64,000 nucleotides of DNA from contig CAMXCT020000452.1 in NCBI GenBank assembly GCA_947184155.2, forward strand, positions 89,501-153,500, given 5' to 3'. The position numbers and the translations under genes were made by a program. This document shows, one piece after another, positions 52,137 to 61,988 of this stretch (within the stretch, counting starts at the first letter, position 1; each line of letters opens with the position of its first letter). The stretch comes from Cladocopium goreaui (lineage: Eukaryota; Sar; Dinophyceae; Suessiales; Symbiodiniaceae). The notes under the pieces were generated by a model. The model saw only the letters and a program-made list of their open reading frames with translations, did no database searches and had not been told where the DNA came from.

Positions 52137-52390
52137 AGGTTTTGCATTTGTTTGGACCGTCGGACATAGAACAGTAGAAAGTGGCATAGGGAAGGTTGGA
52201 AAGTGGTTACCAACGGTGGCCCTTTACCATCTGGTAAACATACAGAAAGCTATGGAAAAACACCATTTCTAGTAGGTAAATCATCGAACTAAATGGTCCA
52301 TTTTCCATAGCTATGTTAGTTTACCAGAGGGTACCAGTTGTACATGGATATAAATGGGGTTATAAACCACATCAATGTGATGATAACTGA
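52137..52390 (+). CDS. Two-exon model split by an IR-A element
   Basis: TTGTAAGTAG| begins GFAFVWTVGHRTVESGIGKV, GKWLPTVALYHL, ending at CATCTG|GTAAAC of the IR-A element (52233). After TTACCAG| (52327) it continues RVPVVHGYKWGYKPHQCDDN to TGA 52388. Phase 0 is kept, with the Y-H-L|R-V junction equivalent to Y-P-L|R-V elsewhere. Family unknown. Confidence 0.45.
52225..52333. mobile_element. IR-A element, proposed introner
   Basis: TACCATCTGGTAAACATAC to GTTTACCAGAGGGTA. Confidence 0.85.
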
Positions 52391-52683
52391 CTTATATGGA
52401 GGTTTCCATAGTCATGGTACCTCAATAGCTGGATGGTTTATTTCATCCGAAGATAACATGGATTATTTTGCGGTGCCCCTCAAGAAACATCAATTTCTTA
52501 ACCGACTGTTTTGAGTTGATGAAGCGAAGTTTGGACACACCCACTCATCCCTCCAGTTTTTGGCATATCATATGAGTGAACAGGGCTTTGTTATGGCCAA
52601 AACTGGATTTGCCCACCTTGGCCATTGTTTTTTTTCGATTACAGAGTACAGAGTATAGGATTTCCTCCGACTCGTATCCATTG

Positions 52684-52772
52684 TACAGGCATGTCAAGAC
52701 TTGCTAGTCACCATTTGAGCGACCGCAGAAACCTTGATGATGGTGCTGCTGGCAGAAATTTATGCCGTAGGT
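52684..52772 (+). CDS. Possible exon
   Basis: GMSRLASHHLSDRRNLDDGA AGRNLCRR before a (CTAT)n microsatellite. Confidence 0.35.
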
Positions 52773-52774
52773 CA

Positions 52775-52778
52775 TTTG

Positions 52779-52833
<55 letters not shown>

Positions 52834-52854
52834 ATATGTATATATATACATATA

Positions 52855-52887
<33 letters not shown>

Positions 52888-52940
52888 ATCTATATATCTA
52901 TCTATCTATCTATCTATCTATCTAATATATATATATATCC
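52775..52940. repeat. (CTAT)n microsatellite with TA interruptions
   Basis: Long CTAT runs on both sides of an ATATGTATATATATAC core. Confidence 0.95.
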
Positions 52941-52974
52941 TTATGTTCATATATTGTCATTTACAGTCTGTATA

Positions 52975-53256
52975 CGTAAAAAGCATAAAAACAGAAAACG
53001 ATCACGAAAGTCCACAGTGAGCAGAATCAGCACCAGCAGGTCTCTGCTCCTGCTTCTTTGTGGTTTGGGTCAGTTGCAAAAGTCGAAGCCGAAACCAAAA
53101 GCCAAAATCGTTTTGGGCGTCAAAGTTAGTCCGCCAAGAAAAGCCAAGGGCGCCAGGGCCTCTTCTTTCCAGCTTTTGCTAGCCACTAGCTTTCCACAGA
53201 CCATTGCTGAAGGTAATCACGCCAAGCAGTTGTTTTTTACTGCACTTGATGGGTAG
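52975..53256 (+). CDS. Lys/Arg-rich coding exon
   Basis: KKHKNRKRSRKSTVSRISTS, RSLLLLLCGLGQLQKSKPKP, KAKIVLGVKVSPPRKAKGAR, ASSFQLLLATSFPQTIAEGN, stop TAG 53254. A possible donor GAA|GGTAATC lies at about 53214. A basic N-terminus followed by LLLLLCGL could be a targeting or anchor segment. The basic PKPKAK stretch resembles a nuclear signal. Unidentified. Confidence 0.45.
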   Translation, partial: RKKHKNRKRSRKSTVSRISTSRSLLLLLCGLGQLQKSKPKPKAKIVLGVKVSPPRKAKGARASSFQLLLATSFPQTIAEGNHAKQLFFTALDG

Positions 53257-53337
53257 CATTGGGATTTTTGAGTACAAGTTGGCAATCCAGTGTACTCAAC
53301 TGTCCGAAGGTTTTTGGTAGTAGAACTCAGCTGACAC

Positions 53338-53481
53338 ATGGGAACCACCAGTCAGTTTGGCGGTGCTTGGCCCCCAGGCGTGATGTGGTGCACCGATTCG
53401 TGCCCTGTGCCCCTGGATACTTTCTTCATTTCCAAAATGATTCTTTCCCCTCACATTGTTGAGATATTGAGATGGTACTGA
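53338..53481 (+). CDS. Possible exon, frame uncertain
   Basis: From ATG 53338: MGTTSQFGGAWPPGVMWCTD, SCPVPLDTFFISKMILSPHI, stop TGA 53479. A second frame, QLTHGNHQSVWRCLAPRRDV, is also open. Confidence 0.35.
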   Translation: MGTTSQFGGAWPPGVMWCTDSCPVPLDTFFISKMILSPHIVEILRWY

Positions 53482-53665
53482 ATTGTTGAAAACAGTTGTC
53501 TGTTTTTTTTTGCAGGAGAAGAAACAGCATATGATAAGAAAGAGTTAAGTTGCGATGCTTGCAGACCCAGAACTAGTTGAAACTGATTACAGGAGGCCTC
53601 TAATTAGGGACCGTTGCATGAGGCTGTCCCACTAGTGCAGCAGGTCAAAACCGCCACATGTAGCC

Positions 53666-53833
53666 ATGGCCCTTTATTTGCTGCTTCCGGCTCAAGTTGA
53701 ACACTCCAACCCTGGATATCCATGTGGGATTAAATGCACAGGCTCCACGAATCCAATTAGCATTCAGAAGGTCGCCACAAAAAATATGTTCGATCACTGT
53801 TTGATTATTAAGGTGCCAACTTTTCCTTTCTGA
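53666..53833 (+). CDS. Possible coding exon, 55 codons
   Basis: After CATGTAG|CC an ATG opens MALYLLLPAQVEHSNPGYPC, GIKCTGSTNPISIQKVATKN, MFDHCLIIKVPTFPF, stop TGA 53831. The start is hydrophobic and Cys-x4-Cys follows. The minus frame 53645-53836 is a shadow. Confidence 0.4.
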   Translation: MALYLLLPAQVEHSNPGYPCGIKCTGSTNPISIQKVATKNMFDHCLIIKVPTFPF

Positions 53834-53892
53834 CACTTCGCAAAACCAGTTTCACATTTAGGATTAAGTGGCAAATCGGTAAAAAAACATGT

Positions 53893-54090
53893 TTGATGAT
53901 TGCCATTTTGGGGAAGCCGGCGAGTAGTGACGTTGCAACCGTTGGGAGTGCTCTGAACTGGGCTAGGGGGCTAGGGGGCTGGGGCCCCAAGCACCAACTG
54001 CTGCACTCCATTGCGTCTCAGTTGGCGGTTTCAACATGTTTCAATTCCTTTTCATGTTCCATCCCTAAATACCAAACAAATCTAAATTAA
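53893..54090 (+). CDS. Coding exon
   Basis: MMIAILGKPASSDVATVGSA, LNWARGLGGWGPKHQLLHSI, ASQLAVSTCFNSFSCSIPKY, stop TAA 54088. GC-rich with good codon look up to 54035. Possibly the next exon of the gene at 53666. Confidence 0.45.
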   Translation: MMIAILGKPASSDVATVGSALNWARGLGGWGPKHQLLHSIASQLAVSTCFNSFSCSIPKYQTNLN

Positions 54091-54565
54091 AGTTTAGGGC
54101 ATCAACATAACTAAACAATACGAAACATAACTAAACAATATATAGGGTGAAGGATCATCTTTGATGACCCCCAAAAGAAACACCGAAAAGCCACCAGCTT
54201 AGCCAGCTTAGCCATGGATCATGAGGTGGGGCCATAGAGGGCGGTTTTTGCCCCCCTTCACTTACCAGAAATGGGTGGTAGCAACGCCATCTGCAATGAA
54301 AATAGTGGCTTATATTGGAATTTAATGGAATTTAAAATGGCTTTATTGATGTTTATGTCACCTTTATTTGATTCATTGGATGCACCATATTGTCGGGAAG
54401 CATATTTCACACTAGTGGATATTCCTCAATTTATTTGGCCGAAATAGATTGCTGATGGTATTCTTGCAGGACTCTACTGCCCACGTAATTATGTTTGCCA
54501 TGGTCTTGCGTTGCTTTTCCGGATGACCATCAAGTGAATCAAGTGAATCAAGCTGCGGCTTTCAT

Positions 54566-54662
54566 AACCCATAGGATCCATGTATGCTATATATGGTAAC
54601 ATTTACCATCAATATACCCCCAATGTTACCATATATACCATACATGGATCCTATGGGTAAGG
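54566..54662. mobile_element. IR-E foldback element
   Basis: AACCCATAGGATCCATGTAT...ATACATGGATCCTATGGGT, almost perfect hairpin around TATATGGTAACATT. Confidence 0.8.
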
Positions 54663-55051
54663 ATTCCATGTTTTGAGATAAACGACCCTCATGAGTCCCA
54701 TGTTTGGACCATGGCAGCTTTTGGGAGTCTGCACTGTGGCACTTCAGATTTCCCCACAGGATCCCCTGCAGGGCCCTAAAAAAGAATTGTAAGTGCGATG
54801 AAATAATTCCTGTAACTAGTTGGTTATATTATACATATATATTATATTAATATGACTATACTATAAACGAGTAATGGTTATATATATATATATCATATGT
54901 ACAACTGGCAAAAAAGGGCTATATTTGTGATGCATTGCCTGCCAGGTATAAACTAGTTGTAACAGTTGTAACATAACATGGTATAATGCATAAATATAGT
55001 GTCCTCCAACAGTATTTGCTATGTAACATGTGATGCCTGTTGGAGGATACC

Positions 55052-55510
55052 ATGTTGTATAAACTTGTTGCGGCATTTCGGGCAACTAGTGATGACTTGG
55101 ATGACTTGGCCTGCCAGGAGGAGGACTTTGGGTTTGGTGCTCAGCGGGGCAGCTGCAGGGTGTTCTCGGTTCTTAGCGAAGTTTGGTAAGCAAAACCTAC
55201 GGGGTGCGAAAATTGTTGCCTTTATGGTAATAATATGTGATAATTTATTTGTAGGATCTTGTAGGTGGGTGAATGAACCAACTTATAACTACAGGGCACT
55301 GTTATAGATATACCCTTTGGTAATTCAACATAGCCATGGAAAATAGCCATCGATATAGAAGGTCAATCATCTAGAATTGCGTACTCTTCCTATGTTTTTC
55401 ATCACCAGAGGCTATTTGGCTATGGATCCTTCAACTGGATACCCCAATCCAAATGGACGGCGAATTCGGTCCCCCGAGTCTTGACCCAGACCCAGCCTTT
55501 CGTGACTTAA
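55052..55510 (+). CDS. Two-exon model with a ChaC-like FGYGS motif
   Basis: Exon 55052-55185 reads MLYKLVAAFRATSDDLDDLA, CQEEDFGFGAQRGSCRVFSV, LSEV plus TG, then |GTAAGC. The acceptor is the right end of an IR-A element (ATCACCAGAG|, 55410). The next exon completes W and reads LFGYGSFNWIPQSKWTANSV, ending at TAA 55508. W-x-FGYGS-x-x-W-x-P is the opening motif of ChaC-type gamma-glutamylcyclotransferases (glutathione breakdown, cytosolic). The remaining approximately 150 residues, including the catalytic Glu, are not seen, so this is a fragment, an unfinished model, or chance. An alternative frame pair (FLAKF/E/AIWLWILQLDTPIQMDG) also fits the splice phase. Confidence 0.4.
55311..55413. mobile_element. 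IR-A foldback element
   Basis: TACCCTTTGGTAATTCAAC to TTTTCATCACCAGAGGC. Its right end is the proposed acceptor. Confidence 0.75.
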
Positions 55511-55512
55511 TG

Positions 55513-55619
55513 TACCCTCTGGTTATGACTAACAAAGCCATGGAAAATGGTTGATTTTCCCATTAAAACCTCCATGATTTTAGGGATTTTCCATGACTAT
55601 GTTAAATAACCAGATGATA
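55513..55619. mobile_element. IR-A foldback element
   Basis: TACCCTCTGGTTATGACTAA to AAATAACCAGATGATA. Confidence 0.8.
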
Positions 55620-56084
55620 GCCATTGAAAATTACCAACTATGTAAGGCTATGTTCCATGGCTCCCGTATGTTGCTGACCTATTCATAAAACAGATGAACG
55701 TGGTAAAGCAACTTGTGGATGACTAGATGTGAAAAATGTTCTGCACGGCTAAATGTTGATGAATATTGATCAACATGGAGGAATAGAGTAGATAGTATAT
55801 CCATAGTATATCCATAGTATAGTATATATCTATAGTATATCCATTCAATTCAAATCCTGCCTTTCCACCAACGTCCTGGATTGTCGTGGCTAAGCCTCTG
55901 GATCCCTCCGACATTTTTTAACTGAGCTATGGATTTTGAATGATTTTGACTCAATTTTGACAAGTAAATTATGGAACTAAAGGGTATTTGGAGTTTTTGT
56001 TTTTCCCATAATTTAGTTCAATGATTAACTTATATAGCCATATGAACAACATTAGCTAACAACCTATGGTTATTTATTTTTTCC

Positions 56085-56265
56085 ATGAGTGGAACCTGGG
56101 CTAAGAAACGCCTGCTGTTAAGCGGCAAGCCCTTTTTTCGCCGAAGCTTCAGGCCCCCTTCACGCCGAACAAGGCCATTGCGGCGCCATGGTGAACCATC
56201 AAGGAACCTGGGGTTGTTTAAGGCCATGGTTATTAACGATGGTTGTTATATCTGGGTAAATTATA
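56085..56265 (+). CDS. GC-rich coding island, frame undecided
   Basis: Plus frames ASPFFAEASGPLHAEQGHCG AMVNHQGTW and WAKKRLLLSGKPFFRRSFRP, and a minus frame, are all open. The first has the most natural composition. It leads into an IR-I repeat. Confidence 0.3.
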
Positions 56266-56378
56266 ACGACCTCACTGCGACCGAGCCCTGGTAGTCATGG
56301 TTAATTTGAGGGAAATCATCCCCAAATGGCCCAACAATTCAGGTTAGTGAAATATTATAATTTACCCAGATTATATGG
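56266..56378 (+). repeat. IR-I repeat, uninterrupted copy
   Basis: GACCTCACTGCGACCGAGCCCTGGTAGTCATGGTTAATTTG-type sequence ending TTTACCCAG. The reference for the empty TA site disrupted at 1004/1303. Confidence 0.65.
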
Positions 56379-56689
56379 TTAAATAATGATAAATAACCAT
56401 GGTAGTTTAATAATTACCATATGATATTGATGGTTTAATGATAAATAACCATGGTAGTTTTTCAGGGTTTTATTGATGGTTATTATGTTTTACTGCCAAG
56501 GTTTTTATTTTGAACTTTATTATCAAACAACCCTTCATCAACAAATTTCTTATTTTCCCAAGGGGAAATCCATCATTTGAAGAATCTACAGGAAATATGT
56601 TGTTTTTTTGTTGGGAGGTCCTTAAGCAAATCCAAGACAATGAATTGAAAATCAACACTTTGCATTGACACGTTAATCATGTTGGACTG

Positions 56690-56914
56690 GAATTAGTTGA
56701 CCAAAGGTTTCGCTGGGCTTGTCCGAAAATCAGACGCCCCCAAATCCGACGACTTATCATCTCACCTGTTTGCAGTGGAGGCGGCCGCATGCCAATGAAT
56801 TTCACGACTCTGGCTGGAAACTCAGGGTGCGAGCCAGGTTCCCACCAGCAAGAAATGTGGCGAATTAGGTTAGAAGCCTGTATCGACAAGGAGACGTTTC
56901 ATGATGCCATATAG
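56690..56914 (+). CDS. Coding island with several open frames
   Basis: The longest plus frame reads RFRWACPKIRRPQIRRLIIS, PVCSGGGRMPMNFTTLAGNS, GCEPGSHQQEMWRIRLEACI, DKETFHDAI, stop TAG about 56912. FAGLVRKSDAPKSDDLSSHL and WRRPHANEFHDSGWKLRVRA occur in the other frames. Possibly two exons. Confidence 0.35.
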   Translation, partial: ELVDQRFRWACPKIRRPQIRRLIISPVCSGGGRMPMNFTTLAGNSGCEPGSHQQEMWRIRLEACIDKETFHDAI

Positions 56915-56939
56915 TCATATTCATCTCAATTATACAGAG

Positions 56940-57420
56940 ATTACACATATATATCTATATATACTATGGATGTATATATATACTATGGATATGTATATAT
57001 ATATATATATATTATAATGTCAAGGTAGGATTAATCAACCCCCCCGATTAATCAACCACCACTGCACATGTTTTTTTGTAATTTAAAAACAGGTGGTCCT
57101 CCGGGATTAATAAACCGTTTGGCCTGGAATGATTAATTAACCCCCTGTGCTGAAATCCATTTTTTTTATCCAAAATTCACCCTGGACAGGACACCAAACC
57201 CTGCATGATGGATTCCTCACTCTTCCCTCACAGGAATCTAAAGAAATAAATTAAAGGACCGGATCACCCCACATGTCACTCATGAGCCCATGTCCCCCAG
57301 AGTGAGCCAAACTGGCTGCAGACGATCATCACATGCACACATGCACACAGGCCTGTACCTAATTAATCAACCAGCAGTGCTGAAATGTGAGATTTTAGCA
57401 GTCAAATGCCGTCACTGCCA
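56940..57420. repeat. TA repeats and GATTAATCAACC motif cluster
   Basis: TATACTATGGATGTATATA repeats, then four or more GATTAATCAACC / GATTAATTAACCCCC motifs with CAGTGCTGAAATG nearby (57030-57160 and 57355-57390). Structure not resolved. Confidence 0.5.
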
Positions 57421-57895
57421 TCCCATTACACAATATACAACTATACAAACTATATATATTGAATAGATCATATAACATCAGAATTTAGTCACCACCCAGG
57501 ACTCATGTCGGACAAATCCTCCTTCCGAGGCAATGGATGATCGGACCGGATGGCTGATGACCGTTAAAGCATGTTAAAACACGGATGAAACCATGGATTT
57601 CTATGGTGATTTCTATGGATTCTATGATGCAATTTCGGTGACTTGCTGACTTATTAACTGGTATTTCGGGTCATATCTAGACTCTAGGCATTATCCGATT
57701 GTCTGACAAATTGAAATGGGACTAGAGGGACTAAACAGATACATACAAATACAAAGGTCTGCATAAAAGTAATGTTGGATCTTGATTTGCCGGTATCCCT
57801 CCCAACAAACCCTATCTACAGTGGAGGTTTCATCGAACAAAAACCTTGATGGCCAAGAAACAACGCAGTATACAATGTATGTAAAAGATTGTAAA
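57421..57895. other. No clear gene
   Basis: AT-rich sequence with short frames only. Confidence 0.4.
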
Positions 57896-58100
57896 AGTAT
57901 ACATGTAATATATCATATGTGTATATGTATATGTATATATATACATATATATATATACATACACATATATATATATATATATATATTTATACTTGCGCAT
58001 ACAGTTTTGATACATATAGATACAGTACATGAATATATATATATATATGTATTACACATTATACATAATTGATCTATAAGTATACATGTCTATATGTATC
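57896..58100. repeat. TA/TG/CA microsatellite
   Basis: TATATGTATATGTATATATA and related runs. Confidence 0.9.
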
Positions 58101-58135
58101 ACCCATGTCGAGTTGCTGATGTTTTCCGTGGATAG

Positions 58136-58308
58136 GCGCATCGACTGCTGCCTCACACCCTGAGATGTTTGGAGCTCAGCGCTGTCTGAAAACTGGGCTT
58201 AGCAAATCGGCCGGTGTGTCTGAAAATGAAGCATATCCTCCAAATGGCAATTTAATATGGAAATTTACAATACACCATGGGATTTTGGATGATTTTGGTA
58301 TAGCCTAG
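58136..58308 (+). CDS. Coding exon
   Basis: GGATAG| begins ASTAASHPEMFGAQRCLKTG, LSKSAGVSENEAYPPNGNLI, WKFTIHHGILDDFGIA, stop TAG 58306. AG|G acceptor. The first 35 codons are GC-rich and protein-like. Unrecognised. Confidence 0.45.
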
Positions 58309-58840
58309 TTTTAGACAAAGCCATAGACCTTGAACATAGTGCTTTACTCATGGTAACTAATGGTTTTCATGAGAAGGTACAGTATATAAACAACAATGAT
58401 GGATAAGGAATGGAAACTTGATGTAGCCAGTTTTTGTTGTGGCCCAGTTTTTGTTGTGGCCCCTATTGCAAATCCATTTTGTTGGGCCCCCTATTTCAAC
58501 CAAATTTGGTCCAATCTTTTGTGGCAACCCATTTCATAACTCATCAACCATGTTTGTTTAATCAACTATATCCAACATGTATTCTTGATGGTTATCACAC
58601 ACACACACACCAAACTGATGAAAAACGCGAGGTTGGTAAAAGTATCTGTTGCAGATGATGTCCCCAAGCCAGTTGGCTGATGTGAACAATGGTTGGACAT
58701 TTACCCAGCCCTGTATTTGGCAGTGTCTATCTTCATTTGGGGGATGGTATCATAGCTTTGCAAAATGGCCCATTTGTATGTAGATGATTCAACATGTTAA
58801 ATTACCAGAGATTTGTACAGGCAAAGATTATATGGAGGTT

Positions 58841-58945
58841 TCCCACAATGATGCTACCTCTATTTATAAATTTCAATAGGATGTTCCATTGTAATCCATC
58901 CATTTTGGGGGACCCGCATTTATAGAACCCCCTATGGTATACACT
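58841..58945. repeat. IR-J dispersed repeat
   Basis: TATGGAGGTTTCCCACAATG...GGACCCGCATTTATAGAACC. Preceded by an IR-A right-half relic ending TTAAATTACCAGAG at 58811. Confidence 0.5.
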
Positions 58946-59230
58946 GTAGTCACAAATCACAAGTTGTTGCCTTTGTTATAAGTTGTTTTATTAACCTAGA
59001 TGTATATATATATATATACATATAATACATATGTCCCAGAAGCACAATCATTAGTCAAGTAATGAATCAGATTACCTAACCAACTGGAGCATCACCTTGT
59101 ATAATATAGTAGTAATCAACAATTCAATAGTAATGATATGACAATAGTTTTACAGTATAACTATATTAACCATATAATATAGTCGTAATCACCTGCCAAA
59201 AGTTCATAATGCTGAGGTTGATGGTATATC

Positions 59231-59611
59231 ATAGTAATCAATAATCCACACCAGTGCTGACCTAGGCTTTCGGTGTGTGCTGTCCCCCATCAGGGATCTG
59301 TATTCAAGGTGATGCCCTCCAGTTATAACTTGGTTTATAAAGCCCATAAAACTCTAGGAACCTCCCCCATAGTTATGGAGCTATAAACTAACTTAATCAT
59401 AAATCAGCTATAAGTCCCATTAAATCATCATTTTCATCATTTCTTTTTATGAAACCACCATTTCATATGGGGCACTACCCTGTTTCATTGATACTTCAAT
59501 GCCTTCCGATGTGAAGCGAGATGCACAAAACTGTATCAAGACTACACCCTTGCAATACCCCCTACATCCTCCCTAAAGAGGCACAACAAAAGGCCAGGGA
59601 TGTCTCACTAA
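59231..59611 (+). CDS. Possible exons flanking an IR-C element
   Basis: TSADLGFRCVLSPIRDLYS ends at TTCAAG|GTGATG, the left end of an IR-C element (59299-59490). Beyond it FNAFRCEARCTKLYQDYTLA IPPTSSLKRHNKRPGMSH runs to TAA 59609. A second frame there (MPSDVKRDAQNCIKTTPLQY) is open too, and no AG acceptor sits right at the element's end, so the link is tentative. Confidence 0.35.
59299..59490. mobile_element. IR-C foldback element with internal insertion
   Basis: CAAGGTGATGCCCTCCAG...TATGGGGCACTACCCTG. Confidence 0.6.
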
Positions 59612-60125
59612 ATCGAGCGACTCAACGATGAATGCGTTTTATTGTGTTTTCAAAGTTTTTTGGGATTACGCTCTTGTAAGTCTTTACATGGATGTGAAAA
59701 ACCCGCCATTGATGGATAAATTTCCTAGTGAAACAATTGGTGTTCGACATATTTTTCTATGTTTATTACGGATAAATAATCACTATATAATAATCCATGA
59801 CTTATCTTTCTGAATATCCCATATCTATAGATGGATTTTCCATTTATATACTTCACCATTACTAACCACTATGATGAATATCCAATATTTATAGATGGAT
59901 TTGTTTCATTTTTCATTCAGCATTTACTAACCATTACTATAACCATTATGAAAGCCCTTTTACAGTAATTGTAACCAAGAATTGGATCTATATATAACCA
60001 TTACTCATTACTACAGTAACAATTACTATGAAATGAATTCCCATGATACAACCATTACTATTCATTACTATTAAATACTAACCATTACTATCCATTGCTG
60101 ATGTTGGATAACCATTACTAACCAT

Positions 60126-60240
60126 TAATGTCAACCCTGGATTCATAAACCCCTAGCCCGGCTGAGCCGAAGTGCGAGGGTGCCAAAAAAAAGTATCAAA
60201 TCATGACTATTGGGGGAATACCCCCTAATTGTATCTAATT
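60126..60240. mobile_element. IR-G element, left part
   Basis: TAATGTCAACCCTGGATTC...CCCGGCTGAGCC...AAAGTATCAAATCATGACTA, as at 47.2 kb. Confidence 0.6.
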
Positions 60241-60311
60241 GTCATAAATCATGGTACTTTCTGGTTGGCCCTTTGGATGAAATGACGATTGGAGTGCCCC
60301 CCTTGTCATTA

Positions 60312-60365
60312 CTGGTTGGTGGTTTCCATTCAGTTGGGAATTTCGGTAGGTCAACCACCAACCAG
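60312..60365. mobile_element. Minimal 54-bp IR-B hairpin
   Basis: CTGGTTGGTGGTTTCC...GGTCAACCACCAACCAG. The upstream frame (VGPLDEMTIGVPPLSLL) reads to its CTG| and meets TAA right after ACCAG|. Confidence 0.75.
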
Positions 60366-60485
60366 TAATAATTTCCGCATACACCATATCGATTGATTTG
60401 TTTCACCATATTATCCAATGGAAATATCCCATACATTATCCCATAGATAAATAATATGAGGTTATCACATTAACCATCATTACCA

Positions 60486-60600
60486 ATAGGATCCATGTAT
60501 GCTATATATGGTAAATATATGGTGCTCCATGAATCCCATCAATATACCCCGGTCATGTTAGCATATATACCGGCACCATGGATCCGTCATGGGTTATATA
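60486..60600. mobile_element. IR-E foldback element
   Basis: AGGATCCATGTATGCTATAT...GCACCATGGATCCGTCATGG. Confidence 0.7.
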
Positions 60601-60625
60601 ATCACTATTAACCACCAAGCAGATT

Positions 60626-60780
60626 AGGCTTCGACAAAGATCCAGCGGATCCTGCGGATCCAGCGGGTCCAGGTCGTCAGGCCTCAACTTATCCTTTGGC
60701 TTCACGCGAAGGGGCCCAGCAAAAAAAGGGCCCTGGCTGATTCCATAGGGGTCCCACAACGGGGCAACCGGCAAAAACAT
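60626..60780 (-). CDS. Minus-strand coding island
   Basis: From ATG 60780 on minus: MFLPVAPLWDPYGISQGPFF, AGPLRVKPKDKLRPDDLDPL, DPQDPLDLCRSLI. Third-position GC is higher on minus than in the plus frame (FDKDPADPADPAGPGRQAST), which is also open. DPLDP/DPQDPLD is a short internal repeat from GGATCC words. Function unknown. Confidence 0.4.
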
Positions 60781-61202
60781 GTGAAAAAAACGAGTTCTTA
60801 AAAAGAAATGGTTTATACATAAACGATAACATGGTATTATATCTATAGTTGTTTAATGATAATTAATCAAAAATTAAAATTGTATGGCTAATCGCCCGAT
60901 TTACTTATCATCCGCATAACTAGTGAACCGGGTTTAAAACCTAACATTATCTACAATATTCATTAAATATACCAAATGTTAAATATATACCATGGGTTAC
61001 AACCCAATGACTAAACGTAGTTGTTTCGCATCATGTGAATAAGTATCTAATTTGTACATGAATGTTGTGTAGATGATCAATGTCGAGCGAGCTGGCGAGA
61101 TTGCGTAAGAATGGGGGATTTCATTGAGGCAAAATTGATTTAAGTGATGACTAGCTGTATGAACGGCATGGAATTTTATTCAGAGGTTCAAAGAAACTTC
61201 AT

Positions 61203-61310
61203 TACCCTCTGGTAATAGCTGACATGGCTATTGAACATGTACCATTTAGTTGATTTACCTATTCAAAATGGTGATTTCCATAGTTATGTAAACGTTTACT
61301 AGGCCGGGCA
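61203..61310. mobile_element. IR-A element with variant right end
   Basis: TACCCTCTGGTAATAGC to GTTTACTAGGCCGGGCA. Confidence 0.75.
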
Positions 61311-61319
61311 ATCAACGAT

Positions 61320-61492
61320 ATAGGGTGAACACGGGTTAACCACGACTTGCACCACGACTTGCACCACTGTGAGTTTTTTCGGCCTGTTTCACCAAGGCCC
61401 ATGCAGTTCGAAAAACTGGATCTGCGAGGCCGAATGGTGGATCTTTGGATATCAAGCTATGATTTCTACAATGCGAGGACCCCAAGATAGCT
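61320..61492 (+). CDS. Coding island downstream of an IR-A element
   Basis: Two frames are open over more than 50 codons: RVNHDLHHDLHHCEFFRPVS, PRPMQFEKLDLRGRMVDLWI; and, after ATATAG|, SFFGLFHQGPCSSKNWICEA EWWIFGYQAM. Both reach a truncated IR-C element (61476-61545). Coding likely, frame not decided. Confidence 0.35.
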
Positions 61493-61988
61493 AAGTTGGT
61501 TTATAACTCCAATAACTATGGTTTATGGTACTTTCTACCACAGTTTTCCTATGATTTCTACCAGAGTTTTTGTGATGTTTTGTGATGAACATCCAAAAGT
61601 CTCAGTTTGCTATTGAAAATCATCATGTTGAATAGGTAAATCAACTACCTGGAAAGCCTGGTGCCCGAAGTTTTGGTCACTTTCCAAAGTGCCCGAAATT
61701 TTGGTCACTACGGTTTTGGGTTTTTTTAACACCTGTTTGCGTTATTCAGTTTTGGCTTAGATACTGCAATGGATGAATCAACACATATCAAAACAACAGA
61801 ATTCCATCATACTCCATGAGAAAATCACCGCTCCCACCACAAAACAATCGTATGAGTTGAGATTTCATATTCGACCCAGCCAAATGCCCTGACACCACCA
61901 GCTTTTCCATCTCCGTTGGGCTTTGCGATGCTGTTCGTGCTCAGCAGCTTGGCAAGGACACCGGCACCAGGGAACCAGGGCATTGGAA

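Noticed and set aside
53900..53912. GCCATTTTGGGG as a possible dinoflagellate spliced-leader relic
   Set aside because: Only a short, imperfect match and inside a coding frame; no longer leader sequence follows.
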